This document shows, one piece after another, positions 1-8,246 of a stretch of DNA of 64,000 nt. The position numbers and the translations under genes were made by a program. Below the pieces are notes generated by a model. It searched no databases and was not told where the DNA came from. It worked only from the letters and a program-made list of their open reading frames with translations. Numbering within the stretch: the first letter of the stretch is position 1; every line of letters begins with the position of its first letter. The stretch is from a bacterium (GTDB lineage Bacteria; Acidobacteriota; Thermoanaerobaculia; Multivoradales; JAHEKO01), in the NCBI GenBank assembly GCA_024224155.1, contig JAAENP010000200.1:1-64000 (forward strand), written 5' to 3'.

Positions 1-1024
1 GTGCCGCACCCAGGGCACCGCCCGCGTCACCGGCAGCGGGTTGGATCCACACGTCGTCGAAAATGCCCGACCGCAGGATCTTGCCGTTGGCCACGCAGTT
101 CAAGGCGACGCCGCCGGCCAGGCACAGGTTCTTCATCCCTGTCTCGGCGTGGACGTGACGGGCCATACGCAGCATGACGTCTTCCGTCACCGCCTGGATC
201 GACGCGGCGATATCCATCTCGCGCTTCGACAGCGGCGACTCGGGTCTTCGCGGCGGACCGCCGAACAGGTCGTGCAGCTTGCCGCCGGTCATGGTCAGGC
301 CCTGGCAGTAGTTGAAGTAGGACATGTCCATGCGGAAGGAACCGTCTTTCTTGAGGTCGAGAAGCTTGTCCAGGATCTCCTGGGTGTACTTCGGCTCGCC
401 GTAGGGAGCCAGGCCCATCAGCTTGTACTCGCCGCTATTGACCCGGAAGCCGGTGTAGTAGGTGAATGCCGAGTACAGGAGCCCTAACGAATGGGGGAAG
501 TGGAGCTCATGGGAGAGATCGACCCTGTTGCCTCGGCCGACGCCGAAGCTGGCCGTGGCCCACTCGCCGACGCCGTCCATGGTGAGGATGGCGGCGCGGT
601 CGAACGGCGACGGGAAGAAGGCGCTGGCTGCGTGGGATTCGTGATGCTCGGTGAAGACGTAGCGGCCCTTGAACTTGCTGTGAAGCCCCTTGTCCATCTG
701 CCGGGGCAGCCAGAGCTTCTCCTTGAGCCACAGCGGCATCGCCATGCGAAAGGACCGGAAGCCCGCCGGCGCGTAGGTGACATAGGTCTCGAGCAGACGC
801 TCGAATTTGGTCAGCGGCTTGTCGTAGAAAGCCACGTGATCGAGCTCGGAGGCGTCGAGGCCGGCCTCCTCGAGGCAATAGTCGATCGCGTGCTGGGGGA
901 AACGGAAATCGTGCTTCTTGCGGGTGAAGCGCTCTTCCTGCGCCGCCGCGACGATCTCGCCGTCGACGACCAGGGCCGCCGCACTGTCGTGGTAGAAGGC
1001 CGAAAGGCCTAGAATGGATGTCAT
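1..1024 (-). CDS. NodU/CmcH-family carbamoyltransferase (3' end beyond window)
   Basis: I translated this by hand from an ATG at 1024; 341 codons stay open to the left edge. The family transfers carbamoyl from carbamoyl phosphate to a hydroxyl of a sugar or antibiotic through a carbamoyl-adenylate. Visible family marks are an HDSAA motif at residues 12-16, EERFTRKKHD at 30-39, HHESHAASAF at 127-136, MDGVGEWA near 150 and GLAPYGEP near 205. Family members are about 550-620 residues, so the C-terminal YrdC-like or accessory part lies outside. It is divergent from a methyltransferase only 21 bp away and borders a polysaccharide locus, so carbamoylation of a surface glycan is a reasonable inference; the substrate cannot be read from the sequence. 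Confidence 0.88.
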   Translation of the reverse strand, partial: MTSILGLSAFYHDSAAALVVDGEIVAAAQEERFTRKKHDFRFPQHAIDYCLEEAGLDASELDHVAFYDKPLTKFERLLETYVTYAPAGFRSFRMAMPLWLKEKLWLPRQMDKGLHSKFKGRYVFTEHHESHAASAFFPSPFDRAAILTMDGVGEWATASFGVGRGNRVDLSHELHFPHSLGLLYSAFTYYTGFRVNSGEYKLMGLAPYGEPKYTQEILDKLLDLKKDGSFRMDMSYFNYCQGLTMTGGKLHDLFGGPPRRPESPLSKREMDIAASIQAVTEDVMLRMARHVHAETGMKNLCLAGGVALNCVANGKILRSGIFDDVWIQPAAGDAGGALGAA

Positions 1025-1045
1025 TGAATAGGTGCTAGAAAGGGT

Positions 1046-1762
1046 GTGCGAGTCGGTTTGAAATCAAGAATAGGCTACTGGACTCGGGTTGCGCGGGTAC
1101 TCCCGGCATTCTACAGCCTCAAGCGTTCGATCTCGAAACGAACAGCCCCCACCATATCGAGGCTCGACGTCGATCTCCTGACCACCGGGACCACAACTCT
1201 CAGCAAGGGTAAGTATCTCAAACTCTCGGGCTATTTGAGACGTGATCTGGGCCGGGCCGTTGCCCTCGGACTGCACAGGGGGCCGGCCCGGCGAGTGGTC
1301 GATCTCGGTTGCGGAGTCGGCTACTTCCTGGCCGTGTGCCGCCATTTCGGCCATCGAGCGCTGGGCCTGGATGCGCCTCCCGAAGAGACCGACGCCTGGG
1401 ACGTTCAGGTCATGCGGCGCTTCTACCGAGAGATGGTCGAGGCGCTCGAAGTCGATAGGGTTTCCTGGAAGATCGCGCCACGGGTCGAGCTGCCGGAGCT
1501 CCCCGGCGGGCCGTTCGATGTGGTCACCGCGAATCAGGCGTCCTTCCATCACTATGATCTTCCCGAACCCTGGGGAGCGGGCGAGTGGCGCTTCTTCATC
1601 GAGGATCTCTGGCGTCAGACCGCTCCGGGCGGGCGCCTCGTGATGTTTCTCAACGCTCCCGAGGGCGAGGACCAGGTGCTTACGGAGGAGGTCCGGCGTT
1701 GTCTCGAGGGTCTCGGAGCCGCCATCGACGGACGCTGGGTCCGGATCAGCCGACCGGCCTAG
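1046..1762 (+). CDS. class I SAM-dependent methyltransferase
   Basis: The protein has a Rossmann-type motif I, VVDLGCGVGYFLAV, near residues 84-97. A FDVVTANQASFHHYD segment occupies the post-II region and an APGGRLVMFLN strand lies near the C-terminus, all typical of class I methyltransferases. The N-terminal 60 residues are basic and contain no obvious membrane span. The start is a GTG right after an AGAAAGGG stretch; that spacing is too short for a textbook Shine-Dalgarno, so a TTG 12 nt further on is an alternative. The gene is divergent from the carbamoyltransferase and its 3' end overlaps the converging epimerase gene by 17 bp. A glycan O-methylation role is inference from context. Confidence 0.8.
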   Translation: MRVGLKSRIGYWTRVARVLPAFYSLKRSISKRTAPTISRLDVDLLTTGTTTLSKGKYLKLSGYLRRDLGRAVALGLHRGPARRVVDLGCGVGYFLAVCRHFGHRALGLDAPPEETDAWDVQVMRRFYREMVEALEVDRVSWKIAPRVELPELPGGPFDVVTANQASFHHYDLPEPWGAGEWRFFIEDLWRQTAPGGRLVMFLNAPEGEDQVLTEEVRRCLEGLGAAIDGRWVRISRPA

Positions 1763-2693
1763 ATGTGGTTCTTTCACTGAACCAGCCCGCGGTTCGTTTG
1801 AGGCCGTCCCGCAGCTCGAGTGGCTCCGCCCATCCCAGTTCGCTTCGGATCTTCTCGGCGCTGATCGACGAGCGGCGTTGCTCGCCGGGTAAACCCGGAC
1901 CGTGTCGGGCTTCGATCCGAAGCCGCAAGGTCTCGGCCAGTAGACGGAAGAGCTCCACGACGGAGGTCTCGACGCCGGTGCCGACGTTGTAGGTGCGAAA
2001 GCCGGATCCGCCCAGGGCGGCGAGGTTGGCTTCTACTACGTTCGACACGTGGACGTAGTCCCTGGTCTGGAGGCCGTCACCGTGAATCGTGCACTTTTCA
2101 TCGGCGAGTAACCTCTCCAGGAAGATCGCGATCACGCCCGCCTCTCCATGGGGGTTCTGTCGCTCGCCGTAGACGTTCGCATAGCGCATGCAAGCGACAT
2201 TCAGGCCTTTTTCGATATGGAAGTAATAGAGATAGCGCTCGCTGGCGAGCTTGGCCACTCCGTAGGGTGACACCGGCCGGCACGGATGGTCCTCACCGGC
2301 GGGAAAGGTCTCTTGCTCACCGTAGATCGCGCCGCCCGTCGAGGCGAACAGGAACTGCTCGACACCGGCGGCCACGGCGGCCTCGAGAAGGTTGAGCGTT
2401 CCGAGGATGTTGACCTCGGCGTCGAACCGTGGCTCGCGGGTCGAGCGGCGCACGTCCATCTGAGCGGCCTGGTGGAAGATTGCCCTGGGAGCAACGTCTC
2501 GGACAAGATCGGCCGCCTCCGGGGATCTTATGTCGCAGCGGTGAAACTCGGCGGCTTCGGGCAGATTGTCGGTCGTGCCGGTCGATAGATCGTCGAGGAT
2601 GACAACGCGGTGACCGCGAGCGAGCAGCCCATCGGCGATGTGGGAACCGATGAAACCGGCGCCCCCGGTGACGACATAGGTCTCGGTTGACAT
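1746..2693 (-). CDS. NAD-dependent epimerase/dehydratase, GalE-like extended SDR
   Basis: This is an extended short-chain dehydrogenase that probably epimerises or dehydrates an NDP-sugar. The nucleotide-binding TGGAGFIGSH motif follows a six-residue lead, a STGGAIYG strand carries the active-site region, and YGVAK is the YxxxK catalytic pair. The ATG at 2693 gives the usual SDR amino terminus. An in-frame TTG at 2717 overlaps the stop of the upstream dehydratase gene (TTGA), so translational coupling from that codon is also possible and would add eight residues. It is the last gene of the long minus-strand run and converges on the methyltransferase gene. The exact sugar cannot be assigned. 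Confidence 0.88.
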   Translation of the reverse strand: MSTETYVVTGGAGFIGSHIADGLLARGHRVVILDDLSTGTTDNLPEAAEFHRCDIRSPEAADLVRDVAPRAIFHQAAQMDVRRSTREPRFDAEVNILGTLNLLEAAVAAGVEQFLFASTGGAIYGEQETFPAGEDHPCRPVSPYGVAKLASERYLYYFHIEKGLNVACMRYANVYGERQNPHGEAGVIAIFLERLLADEKCTIHGDGLQTRDYVHVSNVVEANLAALGGSGFRTYNVGTGVETSVVELFRLLAETLRLRIEARHGPGLPGEQRRSSISAEKIRSELGWAEPLELRDGLKRTAGWFSERTTSRPVG

Positions 2694-2713
2694 CAGTGGG
2701 TTCTCTGTTTCCT

Positions 2714-4657
2714 TCAATTAATTGCCCGGCTTTCGGCCTCGATCTCGACCTCGACGCGACTCGGCGCGGCGTGACGCGACAATGCCGCCTCGGGCAGCAA
2801 CTCCGTCAGGAGAATCCGAATGGCGTCGTCGTCCGCGCGCCGGACGAGCTCTCGGAAGGACTCGAGAATTTGCTCCAGCGGAGCATGAGGATAGGCCTCT
2901 AGCTTGCCGATAAAGACCTTGGGGTGGCTGGTCCGATCGATGGCCTCTCCGGAGAGCTCGAGCTCCTCGTTGAGCTTTTCTCCCGGCCGAAGTCCGGTGA
3001 AGACGATCGGAATCTCGGTATCGGGCTTGAAACCGCTGAGTGCGATCATGTCCCTAGCGAGGTCCAGGATGCGCACGGATTCGCCCATGTCGAGGATCAG
3101 GATGGCACCGCCGTCGCCGATGGCTCCGGCCTCCAGCACCAGCTGAGCGGCTTCGGCCGGGGTCATGAAATAGCGCCTGGCGTCGGGATGGGTGACGGTA
3201 ACCGGTCCTCCGCGTTCGATCTGCCGTCGGAAGACGGGCACCACCGAGCCCGCCGAGCCGAGGACATTGCCGAATCGTACGGCCAGAAACCTCGTGTTTG
3301 GATACTCGCGGTCCAGATCCTGGACGATGAGCTCGGCGAGGCGCTTGCTGGCGCCCATGATCGAGGACGGTTTGACCGCTTTGTCGGTCGAGATGAGGAC
3401 GAAGACCTCCACGCCCGATCGAGCGGCTGCCTCGGCAAGAACTTGAGTAGAAAAGACGTTGTTCTTGATCGCCTCGGACGCCTGGAACTCCATAAGTGGA
3501 ACGTGTTTGTGGGCCGCCGCGTGGAATACGGCGTGCGGCCGGGTCCGGTCCATGATGGCTCGGATCCGGTCGGCATCGCCGGTATCGGCCACGAAGGCGT
3601 GAACCTCGAGCTGCGGCCAGAGCTCGCGCACTTCTCGATCGATCTCGAACAGCGCGCCCTCCGCGCGCTCCACCAGGATCAGGCGCTGGGGGTCGAATCG
3701 CGCGATCTGCAACGCCAGCTCGCTACCGATCGAGCCGCCGGAGCCGGTAAGAAGAACGGACTTTCCGGTCAGGAGGGCTCCGATTCTCGCCTCGTCCAAG
3801 CGGACGGGGTCTCGGCCCAGGAGATCCTCGATCTGCACTTCCCGAAACCGGGCGATCGAGACCCGACCGTCCAGGATCTCGTAGTAGCTCGGAATGATTC
3901 GAACCGGGATGCCCGTGCGGTCGCAGCTCTCGACGATCCGGCGTATGGTCGCCGCCGCGACGTCGGCCATGGTGATGACGACCTGCTCGACGTTGTACTC
4001 TTCGACCAAGCGCGCGATGTCGTGGGTGGTTCCCAGGACCTTGAGTCCGCCGATGAGGGAACCCTGTTTTTCCGCGGCGTCGTCGGCGAAACCGATCAGC
4101 TCGAGCTCGGCATCTCCGCGCCCGCGAATCTCGCGCACCGCCATCAGGCCGGCTCGGCCGGCTCCGACCAGGAGAACCGGCTTGCGGCGGCGCCCTTCGG
4201 ATTCGGTCTCCCGCCGGATCCGCTCCGTCTGCTCGAATAGAGCTCGGCGCAGCACGCGGAGGGCGAGAAGACCGCCATAGGCGAGCACCACGTCGGTCAA
4301 GATGATCGATCGCGGAACTCGGAGCAGATCGAGCGAATCGGGCAGCCCGAGCCGCAGCAGTAGAAGCGGCAACGAGGAATAGAAGGCAGCGCGCAGAAAC
4401 GTCTTGACCTCGCTCATGCCGACGTAGCGCCAGACAAAGCTGTAGATGCCGAGCGCGATCATCGCGCCGAACTGGACGAGAACCACGAGCGGGAGCTGGA
4501 TGAGCGCCGGGCGCACGTACTCCTGAGGTACTTCGAAGTCGAATCTCAGCAGGTAGGCGAGCGCGAAGGAGACCGCCAGGACGGTGAGATCGAGAGCGTA
4601 CTGGACTTCGCGCCGCAGATAACGACCGGTGCGGGTCGGAGTCGTTTCGGCTCTCAT
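2714..4657 (-). CDS. membrane-bound NDP-sugar 4,6-dehydratase (WbpM/PglF/CapD type)
   Basis: The protein is a large polysaccharide-biosynthesis dehydratase of 647 residues. The first 140 residues carry about four hydrophobic membrane segments. A Rossmann-like sensor domain starts at LLVGAGRAG (162-170), and the catalytic SDR domain has TGSGGSIG at 304-311. The catalytic region reads STDKAVKPSSIMGASK (423-438), with methionine in place of the usual YxxxK tyrosine. That substitution is characteristic of the large UDP-GlcNAc 4,6-dehydratases such as WbpM. It would make a UDP-4-keto-6-deoxy-hexose for bacillosamine- or QuiNAc/FucNAc-type sugars. No aminotransferase partner is seen in the window. 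The start ATG lies 7 nt after a TAGAAT box, suggesting its own promoter. Confidence 0.92.
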   Translation of the reverse strand: MRAETTPTRTGRYLRREVQYALDLTVLAVSFALAYLLRFDFEVPQEYVRPALIQLPLVVLVQFGAMIALGIYSFVWRYVGMSEVKTFLRAAFYSSLPLLLLRLGLPDSLDLLRVPRSIILTDVVLAYGGLLALRVLRRALFEQTERIRRETESEGRRRKPVLLVGAGRAGLMAVREIRGRGDAELELIGFADDAAEKQGSLIGGLKVLGTTHDIARLVEEYNVEQVVITMADVAAATIRRIVESCDRTGIPVRIIPSYYEILDGRVSIARFREVQIEDLLGRDPVRLDEARIGALLTGKSVLLTGSGGSIGSELALQIARFDPQRLILVERAEGALFEIDREVRELWPQLEVHAFVADTGDADRIRAIMDRTRPHAVFHAAAHKHVPLMEFQASEAIKNNVFSTQVLAEAAARSGVEVFVLISTDKAVKPSSIMGASKRLAELIVQDLDREYPNTRFLAVRFGNVLGSAGSVVPVFRRQIERGGPVTVTHPDARRYFMTPAEAAQLVLEAGAIGDGGAILILDMGESVRILDLARDMIALSGFKPDTEIPIVFTGLRPGEKLNEELELSGEAIDRTSHPKVFIGKLEAYPHAPLEQILESFRELVRRADDDAIRILLTELLPEAALSRHAAPSRVEVEIEAESRAIN

Positions 4658-4664
4658 GGGCGTG

Positions 4665-4670
4665 ATTCTA
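4665..4670 (-). promoter_or_regulatory. -10-like box (TAGAAT) 7 nt before the dehydratase ATG
   Basis: TAGAAT reads on the minus strand with only seven bases before the start codon at 4657. If used, the transcript would begin at or next to the A of ATG, i.e. a leaderless message. No good TTGACA-like -35 is present at 16-18 nt. It belongs to a set of similar arrangements in this window. Confidence 0.4.
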
Positions 4671-4691
4671 GAAGAATGCTCCGGGGCAACC

Positions 4692-5771
4692 CTATGTAGG
4701 ACGCGACAGCCGCGGTCGTCCGAAGAAAGGGCGGATCTTGCGCTTGAGGTAGCGGCCGAGCTCGCCGCGTCGGTAGGCTTCGCTCAAACGGTTGCGCAGG
4801 TAGGCGCCGCTCAGCGACTCCGCGTAGTCGGGATTCATCGATCCAGCCAGCAGGTGGCCCAAGAGGCGCGCGGAGGTGGGCTGAGTTTCCGTATCCGGCA
4901 GATGCCCGGCTCGGAGCGCTTCGCAGAGCTGCCGAGTGGCCTCCAGGCTTGCCGGCGAAACTGCGTGGCCGATAGCCGGCTGCCAGACGGAGACGAGGTC
5001 GCTCCACTCGACCTTGTCGGGAACGAGATCGATGAGGTCCGCGATCATTCGAAACAGAGGATAGGTAGTCGGTCGCAGCAGGTGCTGCTGGAATCCGTGA
5101 ACCAGGATGTGGGCGGCCAGAAGGGAGGGCGAGGGTAGACAGGTCGAACCCGGAAACTCCTCGAGCCGTAAGAGCGAATCCCGGTCGGCGAGGTCCTCGA
5201 AGCCGGCCGGTCGATCGCCGACCAGCTGCACACCGCGAAGAGCGAAATGCACTTCGAGGGAGCCGCCTTCCGGTGGCTGCAGTATGGGCAGATGCTGCTC
5301 CGTGGCCTCCGCGGGGGAGCACGAGAAGTCCCGTTCGAGCAGTTCTTCGAATATAGCCTCGGCGCGTTCTTTGGGGACTAGGATGTCGATATCGCTGAAC
5401 GAGCGCGCTCCCACCGGGACACACCCCGCGAGGTGGAGAGCCAGCCCTTTCAGGAACACGACCGGTGTTTCGAGTTTCGCGGCGACGGTGGCGACTTCTC
5501 TTGCCGTTTTCTCGTAGAGTAGGCCGATCGCGGCTGCTCCCGCCTGGGCTCTGCGAAAGTCGTCTCGAAGCTCGCCCGGGAGCTCGCGCGCTTTTCGCCG
5601 GGCGCCGATCCGTTCGGTCAGCGCGAGCCTTCGCGCATCAGCCCATGCACGGGTGGGGTCGAAACCGGGCTCCGGAGAGGAGCTTCCGGTTGCGAAGGCG
5701 GCCTCGAGAACCCACCGCAGCTCAGGGGTGAAGTGAGGCTCGGGGGGGTGAAGACCCTCGATCTCAATCAA
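4692..5771 (-). CDS. nucleotidyltransferase-fold protein, NTP_transf_5-like
   Basis: The central part reads VVFLKGLALHLAGC followed by RSFSDIDILVPK. This is the KG...R..(S/G)DiDlLV signature of the uncharacterised nucleotidyltransferase family (Pfam NTP_transf_5) often found in polysaccharide and peptide-modification loci. The two aspartates of SDIDILV are the likely metal ligands. The C-terminal half is helical with no recognisable motif. The start is a TTG, because no ATG occurs early in the frame, so the amino terminus is uncertain. It lies between the acyltransferase and the membrane dehydratase in the same orientation. The acceptor and nucleotide are unknown; family membership is clear, the specific role is not. 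Confidence 0.78.
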   Translation of the reverse strand: MIEIEGLHPPEPHFTPELRWVLEAAFATGSSSPEPGFDPTRAWADARRLALTERIGARRKARELPGELRDDFRRAQAGAAAIGLLYEKTAREVATVAAKLETPVVFLKGLALHLAGCVPVGARSFSDIDILVPKERAEAIFEELLERDFSCSPAEATEQHLPILQPPEGGSLEVHFALRGVQLVGDRPAGFEDLADRDSLLRLEEFPGSTCLPSPSLLAAHILVHGFQQHLLRPTTYPLFRMIADLIDLVPDKVEWSDLVSVWQPAIGHAVSPASLEATRQLCEALRAGHLPDTETQPTSARLLGHLLAGSMNPDYAESLSGAYLRNRLSEAYRRGELGRYLKRKIRPFFGRPRLSRPT

Positions 5772-5804
5772 ACCGGTGCCAAGAACTCACAGGTTTTCCC
5801 CTTT

Positions 5805-6425
5805 TCACCCGACAACTTCGAGAAGGCGGGCTGGGACGCCGACCGCGATGCAGTTGGACGGCAGATCGCCGGTCACGGCAGCTCCGGCGCCGAGTCTTGC
5901 CCACTCGCCTATGACCACCCCGGGGACAACCACCGAGCCGATGCCGATGAGCGTTCCGGGTCCGACACGTACGTTGCCGGCCAGGCGGGCGCCGGGCGCG
6001 AGATGGACAAAATCACCGAGCTCGCAGTCGTGGTCGATGCTCGCGCCGGTGTTGATGATGGCATGGGCGCCGATGCGGGCTCCCGGTTGGACGATGGCGC
6101 CGGCGCAGACGAGCGTGCCGGGTCCGAGCACCGCCGAAGGATGAACGTACGCCGTCGGGTGGACCGCGGTAGTCCAGTTGACGGTCATGGAGCCGGCCTT
6201 CTCGGCACGCAGCCGGTTGTCACCGAATGCCGTGATGACGCAATCGGGACTCTCCTTGGCTAGGTCGGTAATCGGGCCACCGATAGGCGTGTTCAAAACC
6301 TGCTTTGCCCATTTTGCCGAGTCGTCGTCGAGGACCTTGTGGGGCTTACGTCCGGCATCCTGCAAGGTGCTCACAACCACCTTGGCGTGGCCACCGGCGC
6401 CGAGCACCAGAATTCGCTCACTCAT
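5805..6425 (-). CDS. PglD/NeuD-family sugar O/N-acyltransferase
   Basis: This is an acetyl-CoA-dependent acyltransferase of the NeuD/PglD family. Residues 1-80 form a small Rossmann-like domain starting ILVLGAGGHAKVV, the usual NeuD/PglD signature. Residues from about 88 form a left-handed parallel beta-helix of hexapeptide repeats. The catalytic histidine sits in the family context SIDHDC, and the C-terminal GVPARLL is typical. It overlaps the preceding PglC-like transferase gene by 8 bp. With that transferase and the WbpM/PglF-type dehydratase it resembles part of a bacillosamine pathway, in which PglD acetylates UDP-4-amino-sugar; the aminotransferase PglE is not seen here. Confidence 0.9.
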   Translation of the reverse strand: MSERILVLGAGGHAKVVVSTLQDAGRKPHKVLDDDSAKWAKQVLNTPIGGPITDLAKESPDCVITAFGDNRLRAEKAGSMTVNWTTAVHPTAYVHPSAVLGPGTLVCAGAIVQPGARIGAHAIINTGASIDHDCELGDFVHLAPGARLAGNVRVGPGTLIGIGSVVVPGVVIGEWARLGAGAAVTGDLPSNCIAVGVPARLLEVVG

Positions 6426-7056
6426 CTTCGTATCCTTCGAATTTCGGCATCGTTGCGTGCTCGGGTGCGCTGATCCCTCGGCCGCGGATCACCTGAAACA
6501 GGGTCATCGCGACAATCTTGAGATCCAGGGCGAACGTGTAGTGATCAACATACCAAACGTCATAGGCGAATTTCTCGGTCCAGGTCAGGGCGTTGCGGCC
6601 GCGAACCTGAGCCCAGCCGGTCAGCCCCGGTCGAACGTCGTGCCGGCGGCGGTGCTCAGGCGCGTATCTCGGCAGGTATTCCTCGAGAAGCGGTCTTGGC
6701 CCCACCAGGCTCATGTCTCCGCGCACAACGTTCCAGAGGCTCGGCAGCTCGTCCAGGCTGGTCCGGCGCAGGAGCTTGCCGAACGGGGCGAGGCGAAGTG
6801 CGTCCGGAACGCCGTCGGCCGCTGGCTTCATGGTCCGGAACTTGACCAGCGTAAAGAGGAGCTCATTCCTCCCCGGTCTCACCTGGCGAAACAAAACGGG
6901 GGAGCCCTGGAGGAGGAAAGCCAGGAGTCCGAGAAACACGAGCAGTGGAAGCAGCGCTAGCAGACCGATCGCTCCGACGGTGAGATCGAAAAGGCGCTTT
7001 CCGTACTTGGTGTAAAACCGGGGGTGTTGCCTTCTGGAGGTCATGCGGTCAGGCAT
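6418..7056 (-). CDS. polyprenyl-phosphate sugar-1-phosphate transferase (PglC/WcaJ-like)
   Basis: This is a bacterial sugar transferase that loads the first sugar phosphate onto undecaprenyl phosphate at the inner membrane and so starts repeat-unit synthesis. One re-entrant hydrophobic helix lies near residues 20-45. It is followed by the family blocks LVKFRTM, RRTSLDELPSLWNV, GDMSLVGPRPLL and RPGLTGWAQV. At about 212 residues it is the small monotopic PglC-like form without extra membrane domains. I chose the ATG at 7056 because AGGAAGG lies just upstream; a second ATG at 7044 forms an ATGA overlap with the upstream glycosyltransferase stop. The open frame extends further upstream but without family sequence. 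Confidence 0.93.
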   Translation of the reverse strand: MPDRMTSRRQHPRFYTKYGKRLFDLTVGAIGLLALLPLLVFLGLLAFLLQGSPVLFRQVRPGRNELLFTLVKFRTMKPAADGVPDALRLAPFGKLLRRTSLDELPSLWNVVRGDMSLVGPRPLLEEYLPRYAPEHRRRHDVRPGLTGWAQVRGRNALTWTEKFAYDVWYVDHYTFALDLKIVAMTLFQVIRGRGISAPEHATMPKFEGYEDE

Positions 7057-8246
7057 CGATCCTTCCTGGGGTGGCTCGACAGACTCGAGTAGAAGAGGCG
7101 CCAGCGCTCCCAAACCACGTCCCGCGAATATATGGTGCGTGCTCTCTCCAATGCGGAGGCTCCGTGTCGATGGCGGAGGTCGCTGTCTTCGAGGTAGCGG
7201 CAAAGCGCCGCTCCGAGAGCCCGCCAGTCGCCTTTGGGGACCAGCTGCCCGGTCTCTTCGGGTAGGACTGCGTCCATGGTGCCGGTCACCGAGTAGCCCA
7301 CGGTCGGCACCCCCGAGGCCGCCGCCTCCAAGGGCACGTTGGGGAAACCTTCGCGATACGAGGGAAACGCGACGACGGTCATTGCCCGATACCAGGGTGC
7401 CGGGTCCTCCACGAAACCCGGTGTAACGGCCTCCGTCCTTTCGTTGAGGAAAGTCATGGTCGCCTCGGACACGGGATCACCGGCTTCGAAGTCCCCGAGC
7501 ACCAGCAGTCGAGCTTTTGGGAATCGTGTCAGCACCACTGTCTCGCAAGCCTGGACGAGGTCGTCGATGCCCTTGTCCCGCACCAGCCGGCCGACGAAAC
7601 CGATCACCGGCGCATCGAGAGCGAGGTCCAGAGACCGGCGAAGTCTCTTGCCGTCGCCGTCGACGGCCGGGTGGAAGCGCGAAGTGTCGACACCGTTCGA
7701 AGAGCCGGCGCCGAGAACGACGGTCTTTTCGGGAGAGGCCAGCCCTCGCCGGTGGATCTCGCTGCGCAAGCTGCTGCTGACACAGACGATCCGGTGAGCG
7801 CAGAAGGAGGACATGCGCTCGGCGAACGACAATAGAGCCCGTTTCCAGCCGCTGGTGGTTTCGAGACGAAGCCCGCGGATCGTACGTATGCGGTGAGGCA
7901 CTCCCGCAAGAGCGCTCGCGAGCATGCCGAGTAGCCCCGCCTTCGGAGTGCTCGCGCTCACGATGTCCGGCCGCAGTCGGCGCAGTAGCCGGAGAAGCGC
8001 AAACAGGCTCAGTAGGTCTCTCAGTGGGCGAATCTCCCGTTCCATCCTGACCTCATAGCAGCGGGCGCCCTCATGGGCTCGGACCTCGTCCAAATGCCGA
8101 CCGGGAGAGGTGATCAGGCTGACCGCGAAGCCGTTTCGAGCGAGGAACGCCAGTTGGCCCCTGAGCAGGTAGCGGGCGGTGATGGAATCGGTGACGACGA
8201 AGACCAGGCTGGCTTTCGCTTCCGGTATGTGCTCAGGCGTGGTCAT
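7041..8246 (-). CDS. GT4-family glycosyltransferase (PglA/CapM-like)
   Basis: This is a GT-B fold retaining glycosyltransferase. The N-terminal acceptor domain includes SASTPKAGLLGMLAS and HRIRTIRGLRLE, both common in capsular and Pgl galactosaminyl-transferases. The C-terminal donor domain has GFVGRLVRDKG and the E-x7-E motif in REGFPNVPLEAAASG. Its gene follows the O-antigen ligase-like gene with 14 bp overlap and precedes the initiating transferase. It is a good candidate for adding the second sugar of the repeat unit; linkage and donor are not determinable. Confidence 0.92.
   Translation of the reverse strand: MTTPEHIPEAKASLVFVVTDSITARYLLRGQLAFLARNGFAVSLITSPGRHLDEVRAHEGARCYEVRMEREIRPLRDLLSLFALLRLLRRLRPDIVSASTPKAGLLGMLASALAGVPHRIRTIRGLRLETTSGWKRALLSFAERMSSFCAHRIVCVSSSLRSEIHRRGLASPEKTVVLGAGSSNGVDTSRFHPAVDGDGKRLRRSLDLALDAPVIGFVGRLVRDKGIDDLVQACETVVLTRFPKARLLVLGDFEAGDPVSEATMTFLNERTEAVTPGFVEDPAPWYRAMTVVAFPSYREGFPNVPLEAAASGVPTVGYSVTGTMDAVLPEETGQLVPKGDWRALGAALCRYLEDSDLRHRHGASALERARTIYSRDVVWERWRLFYSSLSSHPRKDRCLTA

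Noticed and set aside
2924-4240. 438-residue plus-strand open frame
   Set aside because: Antisense shadow of the membrane dehydratase; low-information His/Asp/Gly-rich composition typical of the complement of GC-rich coding DNA.
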